From positions 1,784,131 to 1,806,630 of the forward strand of contig BFEA01000112.1 of assembly GCA_003427395.1 (NCBI GenBank): a stretch of DNA of 22,500 bases, written 5' to 3'. How positions within the stretch are numbered: the stretch's first letter is position 1; each line of letters starts with the position of its first letter. This DNA is from Chara braunii (taxonomy: Eukaryota > Streptophyta > Charophyceae > Charales > Characeae). The translations under genes were made by a program, and so were the position numbers. Positions 1-8,652 of this stretch are shown in pieces. The notes under the pieces were generated by a model. That model did no database searches and was not told where the DNA came from. It worked only from the letters and a program-made list of their open reading frames with translations.

Positions 1-67
<67 letters not shown>
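1..67. repeat. (CT)n microsatellite
   Basis: The window opens inside an uninterrupted CT dinucleotide run that ends in a short C run. Its true left end lies outside the window. Nothing coding is visible between here and the CA run at 268; that interval of about 200 bases is unique-looking sequence. Confidence 0.97.
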
Positions 68-69
<2 letters not shown>

Positions 70-267
70 CCCCATAATAATGTTTGTTTTCCCTCTGAGA
101 GTGTGGCGTGGAGACTACCAGGTCGCTGAAACACTCTCCAATTCGGGTTGTACTCAAACTCCCAGAAGTGAGGTAGGCATATGTTTCACTGGGAGAAGTA
201 TATTCGATGTGCACAGAGTGCATGTATAGTTGTCTCTCGTCCCAACAGCAGGCGTTGCATATCATCA

Positions 268-317
268 ACACACACACACACACACACATGCACACACACA
301 ACACACACATACACACA
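268..317. repeat. (CA)n microsatellite, insertion target of the LTR element
   Basis: This is an interrupted CA/ACA dinucleotide run directly abutting the left LTR. The last four bases (CACA, 314-317) recur immediately after the right LTR (4620-4623), so the retrotransposon appears to have landed in this microsatellite. A short duplication of 4-5 bp is usual for Ty3/Gypsy integrases, but the simple-sequence context makes this particular match weak evidence. Confidence 0.9.
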
Positions 318-590
318 TGTTATGATTCTGGTTCTGTTGTCTGAAGACCGACACTCGCTCACATGGACTCCCAGGTATGCCCATACATACACAGAAGGGG
401 AGAGGATAGGAGTATCACACCGCACAGGGAGAGATAAATACAGCGGAAGACTTGACCAGGCGATATGACAGGGTACACTGAAAGTGCAATTCACTCCACT
501 CAATCTTCACGATCAGTCATAAAGAAAAGCCGAGTAGATCATATCCAAGAAACAATGAAACGATGATAGTCCAAACCCAGTATCACACTG

Positions 591-596
591 TTTATT
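591..596 (-). promoter_or_regulatory. AATAAA polyadenylation signal in the 3' LTR
   Basis: The minus strand reads AATAAA here. The same hexamer is retained in the other LTR at 3638-3643, so it is a plausible 3'-end signal defining the R region of the element's transcript. A single hexamer is weak evidence by itself. Confidence 0.45.
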
Positions 597-660
597 AAAC
601 TCAGAGTCTCGAATTGTCAGAATAACTTCAGACCTACAGTAAGCTGCTCAGAAATGAGCA

Positions 661-940
661 GCGCTTCACTCCCCAACCCTGAGTAACCACTCGTGACACC
701 CCTGAGCCCCAGAAACATCAAGCGCCACCCAATTACTGCCTCCAGAGGGCAGCGCCACCCTGAAACAGGTCTCTGAGGCCAAGCGCCACTCAGAGGATGA
801 AGAAGAAGACCAGCACCACATTATCCGATCATGACGAAGTGTCGAAAGACTTCCCGGGTGGAAGTCTGCAGCAGCGCCACCAAATCCTGACAAGATGACC
901 TCTGAGGAGGAAGCTGCAGCTATGGCTGCAGCGCCACAAC
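661..940. repeat. GCGCCAC-motif repeat, ~30-bp phasing, inside the LTR
   Basis: The heptamer GCGCCAC starts at 722, 752, 783, 874 and 931, with a degenerate GCGCTTCAC at 661. The intervals are 61, 30, 31, 91 and 57 bases, close to multiples of 30. This suggests a decayed ~30-bp tandem repeat. The other LTR carries the same block around 3706-3986. Confidence 0.6.
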
Positions 941-1497
941 CCTGTGACCCCACTCCGGAGGAGGGTCCAGCAGGGCACCAACTTCTCTCGCCTCCAGCAG
1001 ACCTCGATAACCCAGACCTCTGACAACCCCGCGTGCTGACAGAGTACAGCGCAGGTCCCAGCTATGGCCGACGCTCCGAAGGTCTGGCTATGCCTGTCTC
1101 CCACAACGTTGAGCCGTCACCACTTCGGGTTCACGGGTAGTGCGGCACCGATGTACTCGGTACCAACTGCCAAAAGCCCTGAACCGATTTGCCCATCCTA
1201 TCTATAGTCCTACACTAGCCTAGACTCGACCTAGACCGGACAGACAGACTGACTAGTACCATTTCCCTTTCGGCCTCTTGGCCTCTACCTTACCCAGCTA
1301 TAGGCGATAGGACCGTCTATCAGCATAGGCCTTTAGGGCCTGTCTGTCCTAAGGGTAGCCCGGGCCTGCTATTCGCAGTTAGGATAGTTGTAAGAAATTC
1401 AGTTAGTATGGGCCTATATTTTCCCGTATTTATAGATATGTCCCTCACGAATTTTCCTTACAGGCAGCTCACTCGGTTAGTCCTCGACCAAACGAAA

Positions 1498-2930
1498 CTA
1501 TGAATCTGCTCTACCTATGGTACAACCTCGACAGAGAGAGGCTACAGGCAACGAGAAACAGCAAGTCATTGCAGACCTACCCTCCCCCGGAGCAAGGACC
1601 TCCGAGCTAGGGGCGTAGGCGTGCAGAGCGTCGAACTGTGCTGCCTCATATTTGAGGATAGCAGACTTGGGGGTTTTCATAAGTTCCTTGCAAGTAAACC
1701 GACGATCTTCAGTATGCAGCTGGTATAAAAACTTCACAAGGTACTCCTTATCTGGACCTGTACCTGAGGACTCATCCTCCACCGATTCTACCTCATATCC
1801 CTTGTCAGGAATAGGGGGACCGAACTGTGGAGGTTTGTCTGGAAATGCATCAGCTGATGTGAAGGGCAGCAACTTAGATGCATGAAAGACAGGGTAGGTT
1901 CGTAGATGCAGAGAGACATCCACTGTATAGGATGGTCCAAATGGATCATCTCCCATTGTATCTAAGACCTGCCATGGACCCATGTATCGTGGCAGCAGCT
2001 TAGGCGAAATATCCTCCTCTTGTGACAACTCAGAACTGAGTACCCACACCCAGTCACTTGTGCGAATAGTAGAGGGGCGTATGTGCCTGTTGGCCTGTTG
2101 AACCATAGCCTTTTGGGCTTTGAGCAGGTTGGCACGGGTGCGCTCAATGTCCACACGGTAACGCCCGGTGAACTTTGCAGTTCCAGGTGTCAACGTAGGG
2201 GTAGCCTTATCGATGATGTCATCGAGAGGTTGCCGTGACGCACGGCCCCGGTGTACCTGGTACGGTGTAAAGCCAGTAGAGGAGTGTACAAAAGTATTGT
2301 ATACTAGTTGTGCACAATCCAAATGGAGATCCCAGTCCTGCTGATTTGGACTGATCACAGAACGCAACAACTGAAATAAAATCTGGTTCATCACTTCAGC
2401 CCGTCCATTGGCTTCAGGATGACAACCAGATGTCATATCTAGTCTGAAATGAAGGTAACCCCTGTAGTAGGATTGCCATTCATTGCTGCAAAAACGAGGA
2501 TCTCGGTCACTGACTATAGAGGTGGGTGGTCCATGATGTGTGACCCACCTGTCAGCAAATGCCGCCTGGACGGCTGGAACGCGAGCCTCATCTGGTAAGG
2601 GGATGAAGTCTGCGTATTTGGAGAACCGATCTACACATATCATGACCTGACGCATCCCACGAGAAGTAGTTCTACCCAAGTCCGTAAAATCAACAGACAC
2701 TGACTGTGCAGGAGCATCAGGGATAGGTAGTGGTTTGAGTAGGCCAAGGGGAGGTCAACGTACCACCTTATTCCTTTGGCATAACTCACAGGTTTCCACA
2801 TAGCGCAGCATGTCACTCCTCATCTCCTTCCAGAAGAAGCGTTGTGGCAGGGCTGCATACGATTTGAGGGCTCCAAAGTGCCTGAAACTTGGTGATCCAG
2901 TAGATTACCTTGAGGCACTTCACCCCCAAC
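1498..2930 (-). pseudogene. Integrase with chromodomain-like C-terminus, broken
   Basis: This is the integrase end of a Ty3/Gypsy pol gene, which would insert element cDNA into chromatin. The zinc domain is visible at about 2880-2766 (HFGALK, then YVETCELCQRNK). A TGA at 2755-2757 interrupts the frame, and the sequence before the HFG motif (near 2880) continues in another frame. The core is open from 2700: the catalytic triad is Asp in VDFTDL (residue 4 of this segment), the first Asp of SDRDPRF (residue 65) and Glu in GRAEVMNQ (residue 102). The D-to-E spacing is 36, one more than usual. Residues ~295-350 resemble a divergent chromodomain (EYLVKF, then ELMKTPKSAILKYE), which in related elements binds modified histones. 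The frame runs through the polypurine tract into the LTR and ends at TAG 1498-1500. Confidence 0.88.
1576..1588 (-). other. Polypurine tract (second-strand primer)
   Basis: The minus strand reads GGGGGAGGGTAGG, followed by two bases and then the TG of the 3' LTR. This position and composition are those expected for the plus-strand primer of LTR retroelement reverse transcription. The same bases fall inside the integrase reading frame. Confidence 0.8.
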
Positions 2931-3344
2931 TGACAGATTCAATGAATTTGGACCCCCAGGTGCAGATAACAGACAAACTCAGTGTAGCGCCACATCACCC
3001 TGTACTACGCTGCGTGGGAATCGGGGATCCTAACCCAATTTCACAATCGCAACCTCTTGGGATCACTTCTTTGCCAATCGCCAGTCTCTAGATGAATCGC
3101 CAGGCTAACATAGCCTCTCAGAGCCTCTCAGGCCTCTGAGCACCAATTGCCAACCACTCTTGTACAACCCTAGTCAGGAGTGAGTCACTCTCTGCCCAAT
3201 TCTTCTCGCCACACACTCACCACCAACACCCTTATTGGCAACAACCCCGAAGATGATGAATCGCCGTGAAAGTCAACTCCAGTATCTCGCCGGATGATGA
3301 TGGTTACTCCAACTCATCAATCGCTTCAGAGCCTGGATCCAATC
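2931..3344. other. Residual element interior, no recognisable gene
   Basis: This stretch lies between the primer site and the integrase zinc domain, where leader, gag and the rest of pol should be. I find no gag knuckle, protease or RT motif on the minus strand. It includes a short GCCTCTCAG/GCCTCTGAG repetition near 3113-3140. It is best explained as the edges of a large internal deletion. Confidence 0.6.
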
Positions 3345-3356
3345 AATCTGATATCA
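3345..3356 (-). other. Primer binding site, initiator-Met-tRNA type
   Basis: Two bases inside the CA end of the 5' LTR, the minus strand reads TGATATCAGA. This matches the common initiator-Met primer site TGGTATCAGA at nine of ten positions. The position directly next to the LTR supports the call; the one mismatch may be a G-to-A decay change. Confidence 0.7.
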
Positions 3357-3358
3357 AC

Positions 3359-4619
3359 TGTTATGATTTTGGTTGTCTGTTGTCTGAAGACCAACACTCA
3401 CTCACGTGAACTCCTAGGTATGCCCATACATACATAGAAGGAAGGGGAGAGGATAGGAGTATCACACCGCACAGGGAGAGATAAACACAACGGAAGACTT
3501 GACCATGCGATATGACAGGGTACACTGAAAGTGCAATTCACTCCACTCAATCCTCACAACCAGTCATAAAGAAAAGCCGAGTAGACCACATCCAAGAAAC
3601 AATGAAACGATGATAGTCCAAACCCAGTATCACATTGTTTATTAGACATAGAGTCTCGAATTGTCAGAATAACTTCAGGCCTACAGTGCGCTGCTCAGAA
3701 CTGAGCAGCGCTTCACTCCCCAACCCTGAGTAACCACTCGTGACACCCCTGAGCCCCTGAAACATCAAGCACCACCCAATTACTACCTCCAGAGGGCAGC
3801 ACCACCCTGAAACAGGTCTCTGAGGCCAAGCGCCACTCAGAGGATGAAGAAGAAGACCAGCACCACAATATCCGATGATGACGAAGTGTCGAAAGACTTC
3901 CCGGGTGGAAGTCTGCAGCAGCGCCACCAAATCTTGACAAGATGACCTCTGAGGAGGAAGCTGCAGTTATGGCTGCAGCGCCACAACCCTGTGACCCCAC
4001 TCTGGAGGAGGGTCCAGAAGGGCACCAACTTCTCTCGCCTCCAGCAGACCTCGATAACCCAGACCTCTGACAGCCCCGCATGCTGATAAAGTACAGCGCA
4101 GGTCCCAGCTATGGCCGACGCTCCGAAGGTCTGGCTATGTTTGTCTCCCACAATGCTGCGTCGTCACCACTTCCGGTTCACGCGTAGCGCAGCAGCGATG
4201 TACTCGGTACCAACTGCCAAAAGCCCTGAACCGATGTGCCCATCCTATCTTTAGTCCTACACTAGCCTAGACTCGACCTAGACCGGACTGACTAACTGAC
4301 CGGTACCATTTCCCTTTGGCCTCTCGGCCTCTACGTTACCCGGCTATAGGCGATAGGACCATCTATCTGCATAGGCCTTTAGGGCCTGTCTGTCCTAAGG
4401 GTAGCCCGGGCCTGCTATTTGCAGTTAGGATAGCTGTAGGAAATTCAGTTAGTATGGGCCTATATTTTCCCGTATTTACAGATATGTCCCTCACAAATTT
4501 TGCTTACAGGCAGGTCACTCGGTTAGCTCTCAGCCAAACAAAACTATGAATCTGCTCTACCTATGGTACAGCCTCGACAGAGAGAGGCTACAGGTGATCA
4601 GAAACAGCAAGTCATTGCA
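3359..4619 (-). repeat. 5' LTR of the Ty3/Gypsy element
   Basis: This is the partner of the left LTR, 5 bp longer mainly because of small indels near 3375 and 3450. As the upstream LTR on the minus strand it would carry the promoter. I do not see a convincing TATA box, although an A/T-rich stretch lies around 4450-4500. Confidence 0.95.
3638..3643 (-). promoter_or_regulatory. AATAAA polyadenylation signal in the 5' LTR
   Basis: This is the counterpart of the AATAAA at 591-596. Both LTR copies preserve it although nearby bases differ. Confidence 0.4.
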
Positions 4620-4843
4620 CACATATGCAGACGCGTGCGCGTGCATGGGCGATGACGCCAAGAAGACAGCCATGGTGATGGTTAGGAGGTCGACAATCGA
4701 GGAGGAGGAGAGGGAGGGGTGACGAGGAGAAAGTTGGAGGGAGGAACGAGGGAAGAGGAGGGGAAGAGGAGTAGGGAGGACAAGGACTACAACGATGGAC
4801 GAGGATAGAAGATGGAGGCTGGAGGAGAAGAGAGGAGAGCGAC
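4620..4843. other. Purine-rich flanking sequence, no gene
   Basis: Right flank of the LTR element, increasingly GGA-rich on the plus strand. Open frames on the minus strand are Pro/Ser-rich translations of the pyrimidine strand and carry no domain signal. Confidence 0.7.
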
Positions 4844-4946
4844 GAGCATGGATGGAGGAGGAGGGAGGAGGGCGATGAGCATGGGTGGAGGAGGAGGGAG
4901 GAGGGCAATGAGCATGGACACACACACACACACACGCGCGCGCACG
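4844..4946. repeat. 33-bp purine minisatellite running into (CA)n/(CG)n
   Basis: Units starting GAGCATG occur at 4844, 4877 and 4910, an exact 33-bp period with few substitutions. The third unit is cut short and passes into a CA run (~4918-4936) and then alternating CG/CA. The plus strand is almost all purine within the units. Confidence 0.93.
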
Positions 4947-6065
4947 CTCCCCTTCGCACGGTATCCGTATGCACTCCAACACATCGTGATGCTGCACTGT
5001 TTTTCCGTGGCAGCGAGTGAAATGCCTACCACTTCGAATTCAAATTCCTGCCGCCACTGCTGCAAGGGCATCACAGAAAGATGTGTGCCCCTCGTGAGGG
5101 CATTTCAAGGACGGACCGACGAAACACCACCAGCGGTCCAGTAAGGGCCTATCGGACAGTTACGCCCCATGCTGACAAGGGCCTGTGGAAAATTTCAGAG
5201 GCCCGAGGGGCACCACAGGGTAAGTCGGCCTTCACAAGGGCACACCCCAGGTAAACGCAAACTTCGGGGGCATTTCAAAAATTTTTCCTTTTTTAACACA
5301 TCAGCACTTTTTAAAAGTTTTTTACCATAACTGGCATGAACTCATATCTTTATCTGTAAAAAAAAAAAAAGAAAAAAAAAAGGGCGGCAGCCTCGAGATG
5401 TCATCATCGGACTGACTGGCCCCAGAGGTGAGGTCCCATTAGCAGTCGGTTAGGAGTGTGGCCAATCCAGTGTGACACTGAGTGGCAGCGGGCTGACAGG
5501 TTCATTACGAATTTCTGGGCTGAGAAAATAGGAGAAATGCAAAAGAAAAAAAAAGAAACAGAGACCTCCCACTGGAAATCACCGCAGAGTGCTTCCCAGC
5601 CATCAGATCACAAATGATCTGATGGTGGTGGTTGCAACAACAGTTAACAAAGTAACCACCACATTTTCTGGAATAAACTCGACTTCTGTCAGCAGTGATC
5701 CTGACACCCTCCATATACTCCGTGATTGAAGGAGGCCTCCACCCACTGAGATAATTGCACAACAGCAAGTAAAATACTGAAAAACTTCTATCCAGTGGGC
5801 CTATGGCTGACCCCACCCTCTTTTGGGGTTGGCCACACCCCCAACCGATTGAAAAGATTCTGGTGGGAAGCTTTCTTTGCACGGGCATGCCCAGTGTTAA
5901 GGAGAGGAGGGGAACAAAGATCTCCTTACTTTCTCGGGTAATACATGTAAAATACTGACCGTGGGATCACGAGTACTGCACTGCAGGATTCGAGTCACTC
6001 AACTGCCCCACAAACTCGTTTCTATCCTATCCCGTTGCTAGTGGGACCTCACCCCAGGTAATTCA
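4947..6065. other. Non-coding interval
   Basis: I recognise no gene here. It holds an A-rich tract (~5358-5382), a strong short hairpin at 5600-5625, and a 127-codon minus-strand open frame (5505-5888) without a recognisable domain. The A-rich tract may be the tail of an unrecognised plus-strand insertion. The right edge (6066-6077) is the duplicated target site of LINE D. Confidence 0.5.
5600..5625. other. Perfect 11-bp hairpin, 4-nt loop
   Basis: CCATCAGATCA at 5600-5610 is followed by the loop CAAA and by its exact reverse complement at 5615-5625. I see no U run or coding partner beside it, so I give it no function. Confidence 0.85.
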
Positions 6066-6077
6066 GAATATACTCTC
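6066..6077. repeat. Left TSD of LINE D
   Basis: GAATATACTCTC, identical to 7323-7334, with the tail of LINE D starting at the next base. Confidence 0.88.
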
Positions 6078-6107
6078 TTTCTTTCTTCCTTTCTTTCTTT
6101 CTTTCTT

Positions 6108-6139
<32 letters not shown>

Positions 6140-6155
6140 CTTCATATACGGGAAA

Positions 6156-6257
6156 CCTACTTAGCGAGGTGATGAAAACATCCCCGGTAAGTAGGTCCCG
6201 GCTTCGAAGGCTCCATCTATTGGTGGGGAGCTACACCTGCTGGAAATCGGGTCCGGC
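6156..6257 (-). other. 3' hairpin module of LINE D
   Basis: H3 pairs CCTACTTA (6156-6163) with TAAGTAGG (6188-6195), with an inner GATG/CATC stem. H2 pairs GCTCC (6210-6214) with GGAGC (6227-6231). H1 pairs GCTGGA (6239-6244) with TCCGGC (6252-6257) around a 7-nt loop; one pair becomes a C-A mismatch in the sense strand. The poly(A) side begins about 20 bases beyond H3. Confidence 0.75.
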
Positions 6258-6377
6258 GTCCCTGTACGTTGATGTGAATGTGTCTGCTGGAAATCGGGTC
6301 CAGCATCCCTGTTCAATGATGTGCATGTCTCTGCTGGAAATCGGGTCCAGCATCCTTATGCAGAGATATAGATATCT
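6237..6377. repeat. 47-bp tandem repeat carrying H1
   Basis: CTGCTGG starts at 6237, 6284 and 6331, a period of exactly 47. Each unit begins with a complete H1 hairpin (second at 6286-6304, third at 6333-6351). A decayed further H1 lies near 6540-6557. Confidence 0.9.
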
Positions 6378-7219
6378 CCAACTACCTAGGTACCTATGTA
6401 CGCACGTTAAGCAATATACGTCAGATGATGGGAGACCCTATCCATCTGAACTACAGTGTCTCCAGCTCAAGCTAAGGCATCGAGCCCAATCATATCTACC
6501 CTAGATGTGATGATTATTACAGTGATGTGATGTATGTCAGCTGAAAACAGGTCCAGCGTCCCTATAGTGTGGTGTGAAACTATGTCCTATCCATCTGATC
6601 TACCATATCTCCAACACACATTGAGGCATCAGGCCCAATCTTATCTAACCTTGCTGTGATGTGATGTGTTTTACCCAGATGTGATGTATGTAACATTGTG
6701 GTTGTTTGTATGAATGTACATGTGATTGTGGTAGTATCTGATAAAGAAAACCCTTAAACCCAAATGGCCGACCTTCTTCATATTGCCTGAGGTGCGGACT
6801 TGTACAGTGCTGTAACAATGTGAAATGAATTTGTATAAGTGTGGAGCTGATATGGGGTGGCTTCCGCCATCCCCTGTTCCCTCCCTCCCAAAACCCATGA
6901 ACACTGATAATGTACAGGGTGACTGTGCCTGTTTCCCCTTCCACCCTGCTTAACTGGCCTGCTGCCGGGTATCCCTGGCCGACAATCGAGATGGAAGGAC
7001 AAGGTAGGAGAGACAGAAGGGGCAATGCCAGGAAGGTGGGGGAGGCGGAGAGGGCGGAGGGAGGAGAGTTATTGGCGGGCGATCAGGGTAGGTCGTGGAG
7101 GTGAGCAACGGGGGGAGGGGAGAGAGAAGGGAGTAGGCAGGGCTGGCAGGGAGGAAGCCGGCTGCTGCTGAGGGGGTTGCGGACGGGAGTGAGGTGGAAG
7201 GGGTGTTGGGACAGTCCAC

Positions 7220-7322
7220 TTATGAGACGAGAACGAAGTTTGTGGGTTGGTATACCACCTGGAAGTGGTGCCTAGGCAGTCTTTCCCACTGTCTGTCCGT
7301 AGACAGCCAAAGTTGCCACTTT
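7220..7322 (-). pseudogene. C-terminal tail of the LINE protein (copy D)
   Basis: On the minus strand the frame reads from the truncation point through WLSTDRQWERLP and QPTNFVLVS to TAA at 7220-7222. Copies A (WLSTESQW, then QPTNFLLIP) and B (WQRRPSH, then QPNFVLIP) have the same arrangement. This shows a conserved C-terminus of unknown function about 270 residues beyond the zinc motif. It is too short to be a working gene. Confidence 0.8.
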
Positions 7323-7334
7323 GAATATACTCTC
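7323..7334. repeat. Right TSD of LINE D
   Basis: GAATATACTCTC. The protein similarity of LINE D to copies A and B stops exactly at this boundary, which independently supports it as the junction. Confidence 0.88.
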
Positions 7335-7500
7335 AATATATTGCATGTCATTCATCTGGCTTCGAACTTGGATCTGTATTTCAACATTAGGCCCGTTGGT
7401 GGCATAAGCTCATTTAACAAGAGTTAAGAAGAGGCTCATTGCACTCTCAGGTGCTAGAGAAGTCCATGAGAAATACAGTCCCGTTCTCTCAGAAACCACT
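7335..7500. other. Ancestral spacer between LINE D and LINE B
   Basis: This short piece of pre-insertion DNA lies between the right TSD of LINE D and the left TSD of LINE B. I see no gene or repeat in it. Confidence 0.7.
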
Positions 7501-7513
7501 GACATCAACTTTT
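7501..7513. repeat. Left TSD of LINE B
   Basis: GACATCAACTTTT, identical to 10954-10966. The T-rich tail continues directly from it. Confidence 0.92.
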
Positions 7514-7558
7514 TTCTTTTTTTTTTCTTTTCTTTTTCGTGAACACCCCGGTCGGATG

Positions 7559-7651
7559 CTAGGTGTGCTGATAAGAGCAGACACATCTAGTACCGCCGGG
7601 GAGGCTCCATCTATTGGTGGGGAGCAGCACCTGCTGGAAATCGGGTCCAGC
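7559..7651 (-). other. 3' hairpin module of LINE B
   Basis: H3 occupies 7559-7590: CTAG and TGTG pair with CACA and CTAG around a 12-nt TGATAAGAGCAG loop. H2 pairs GCTCC (7604-7608) with GGAGC (7621-7625). H1 pairs GCTGGA (7633-7638) with TCCAGC (7646-7651). Spacing to the tail is ~20 bases. Confidence 0.78.
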
Positions 7652-8143
7652 GTCCCTTGGATACATCATTGTGGTGCAATGTGTGTTGGGTTTGTGGCCA
7701 TCTAAGTTCTTGCTCCAGAGCATCCTTCTGTCCCTCGGGGCTGCATATGTCACCCTTCCAATTTGCGGAGCTCCTACTTTCTACTGGCTTAGCCCCACCC
7801 GGGATGGTGTCCGCCTTGCTTTTATGTCTACTCTCCTCAGGTGCCAGTGGCTGAACTCTTATCCCTGGTGTCTGCAACCCCCCATATTCTTGTTTCTTAT
7901 GGTTATGGGCTTTGTCCCCTTTTTTTGCTTACGAGCAGTGCTCGCCAAGCAGCCAACTTCTCGAAATGAATGATTTTACTGTTGGAAATCAGGTCGAGCG
8001 TCCCGTCGTATGCACAGTGTTTCCCTAAAAAAAAATTCCTGCAGCTCTCAGTGAAAGAAGGGGGAGCCTTCTGAAACTGGCTTCTAAACCCCTGATTGAT
8101 TCGTCGTCGTCATCATACCCGGGAGGGCGAAGGACGTGGCTGC

Positions 8144-8372
8144 ACCCCCTGCGGGGCACGCCTGTCCCTCCCAGGTGCTGATGTTTTATAGCTATTGCCA
8201 TGTAGCCGGTCCTGCGCAGCAGATGACCTCAGAGAATCTCAAACTGGGCTCGTCTTCACCCCTGCGGGGCACTCCTGTCCCTCCCAGGTGCTGATCTCTT
8301 ATACCTATTGCCATATAGCCGGTCCTGCACAGCAGATGACCTCAGAGAATCTCAAACTGTGCTCGTCTTCAC
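8144..8372. repeat. 113-bp tandem duplication in the LINE B 3' region
   Basis: The block beginning CCTGCGGGGCAC near 8148 recurs 113 bp later (GCGGGGCAC at 8151 and 8264). The match extends through CCTCCCAGGTGCTGAT and GATGACCTCAGAGAATCTC. Only a handful of substitutions separate the two units. Confidence 0.93.
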
Positions 8373-8525
8373 TCCATTCCTCCGTTCCTCAACTCCTTTG
8401 CTGTATCCTGTGGCAGGTCTGTTGTCTGCACTATCACACCGTCGCCGACCAACCACCCTGTCACTCATGTCAATAAGCTGTACTCTTAGGTGGTAAGGCT
8501 TCAGAGTGTCGCCTGTGAAGAGGAA

Positions 8526-8580
8526 AACAGGGGTGGGGGGGCGGGGAGGGAGTTGCCGGGGGCGGGCGGGGAGGGCCAAG
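8526..8580. other. G-rich tract after the LINE B reading frame
   Basis: Several runs of three or more G on the plus strand (C-rich in the element's sense) lie about 75-125 bases after the end of the protein frame. Copies A, C and D have equivalent tracts at the same relative place. Confidence 0.7.
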
Positions 8581-8652
8581 AAGAAGAGACTGAGCCATGG
8601 CGACAGAAGACCGACCGCGAGGGCCCCAGCATGGGGGGCATACTGTGGGGAA

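Larger units (their letters stand above)
318..1573 (-). repeat. 3' LTR of the Ty3/Gypsy element
   Basis: This LTR matches 3359-4619 along its whole length. On the minus strand it begins TGCAATGACTTG and ends in CATAACA. Short open frames inside it occur in both LTRs only because the LTR is duplicated, and I see no coding signal in them. The last roughly two dozen codons of the integrase frame run into this LTR and stop at 1498-1500. Confidence 0.95.
318..4619 (-). mobile_element. Ty3/Gypsy LTR retrotransposon, internally deleted
   Basis: Two direct repeats of 1256 and 1261 bp, each TG...CA at the ends, bracket a 1.8 kb interior read on the minus strand. Going 5' to 3' on that strand, the order is 5' LTR (4619-3359), a primer-binding-site-like sequence, a residual interior, a broken integrase with a chromodomain-like tail, a polypurine tract and the 3' LTR (1573-318). 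Gag, protease, RT and RNase H are absent, so several kilobases were lost and the copy cannot be autonomous. About two dozen differences, nearly all transitions, separate the first ~360 bp of the two LTRs by eye, so the insertion is not recent. A CACA match flanks the element. The Ty3/Gypsy assignment rests on the integrase type and the HHCC/DDE order. Confidence 0.93.
6078..7322 (-). mobile_element. LINE D, 5'-truncated non-LTR retrotransposon copy
   Basis: This minus-strand insertion is delimited by a perfect 12-bp target duplication, GAATATACTCTC, at 6066-6077 and 7323-7334. Next to the left duplication lies its tail, seen on the plus strand as (CTTT)n and then a T run to 6137. The 3' untranslated region carries the family's three-hairpin module (6156-6257), a 47-bp tandem repeat and a G-rich (sense C-rich) tract at about 6993-7205. 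Only the last 30 or so codons of the protein remain at the truncated 5' end (7220-7322). The truncation and tail are what target-primed reverse transcription produces. Confidence 0.9.

Noticed and set aside
829-1104. Open frames in the LTR conserved between 829-1104 and 3837-4151
   Set aside because: The conservation is explained by the LTR duplication itself. The translations contain no recognisable domain and differ by scattered substitutions.
4557-5144. Several overlapping open frames around the GGA minisatellite
   Set aside because: They are Pro/Ser- or Gly-rich translations of simple sequence on both strands at once, so they reflect composition, not coding.
5935-6010. A tRNA-like or SINE-like segment with GATTCGAGTC
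   Set aside because: It resembles a B box, but no A box fits at a suitable distance in the same orientation, and no tail or duplication is present.
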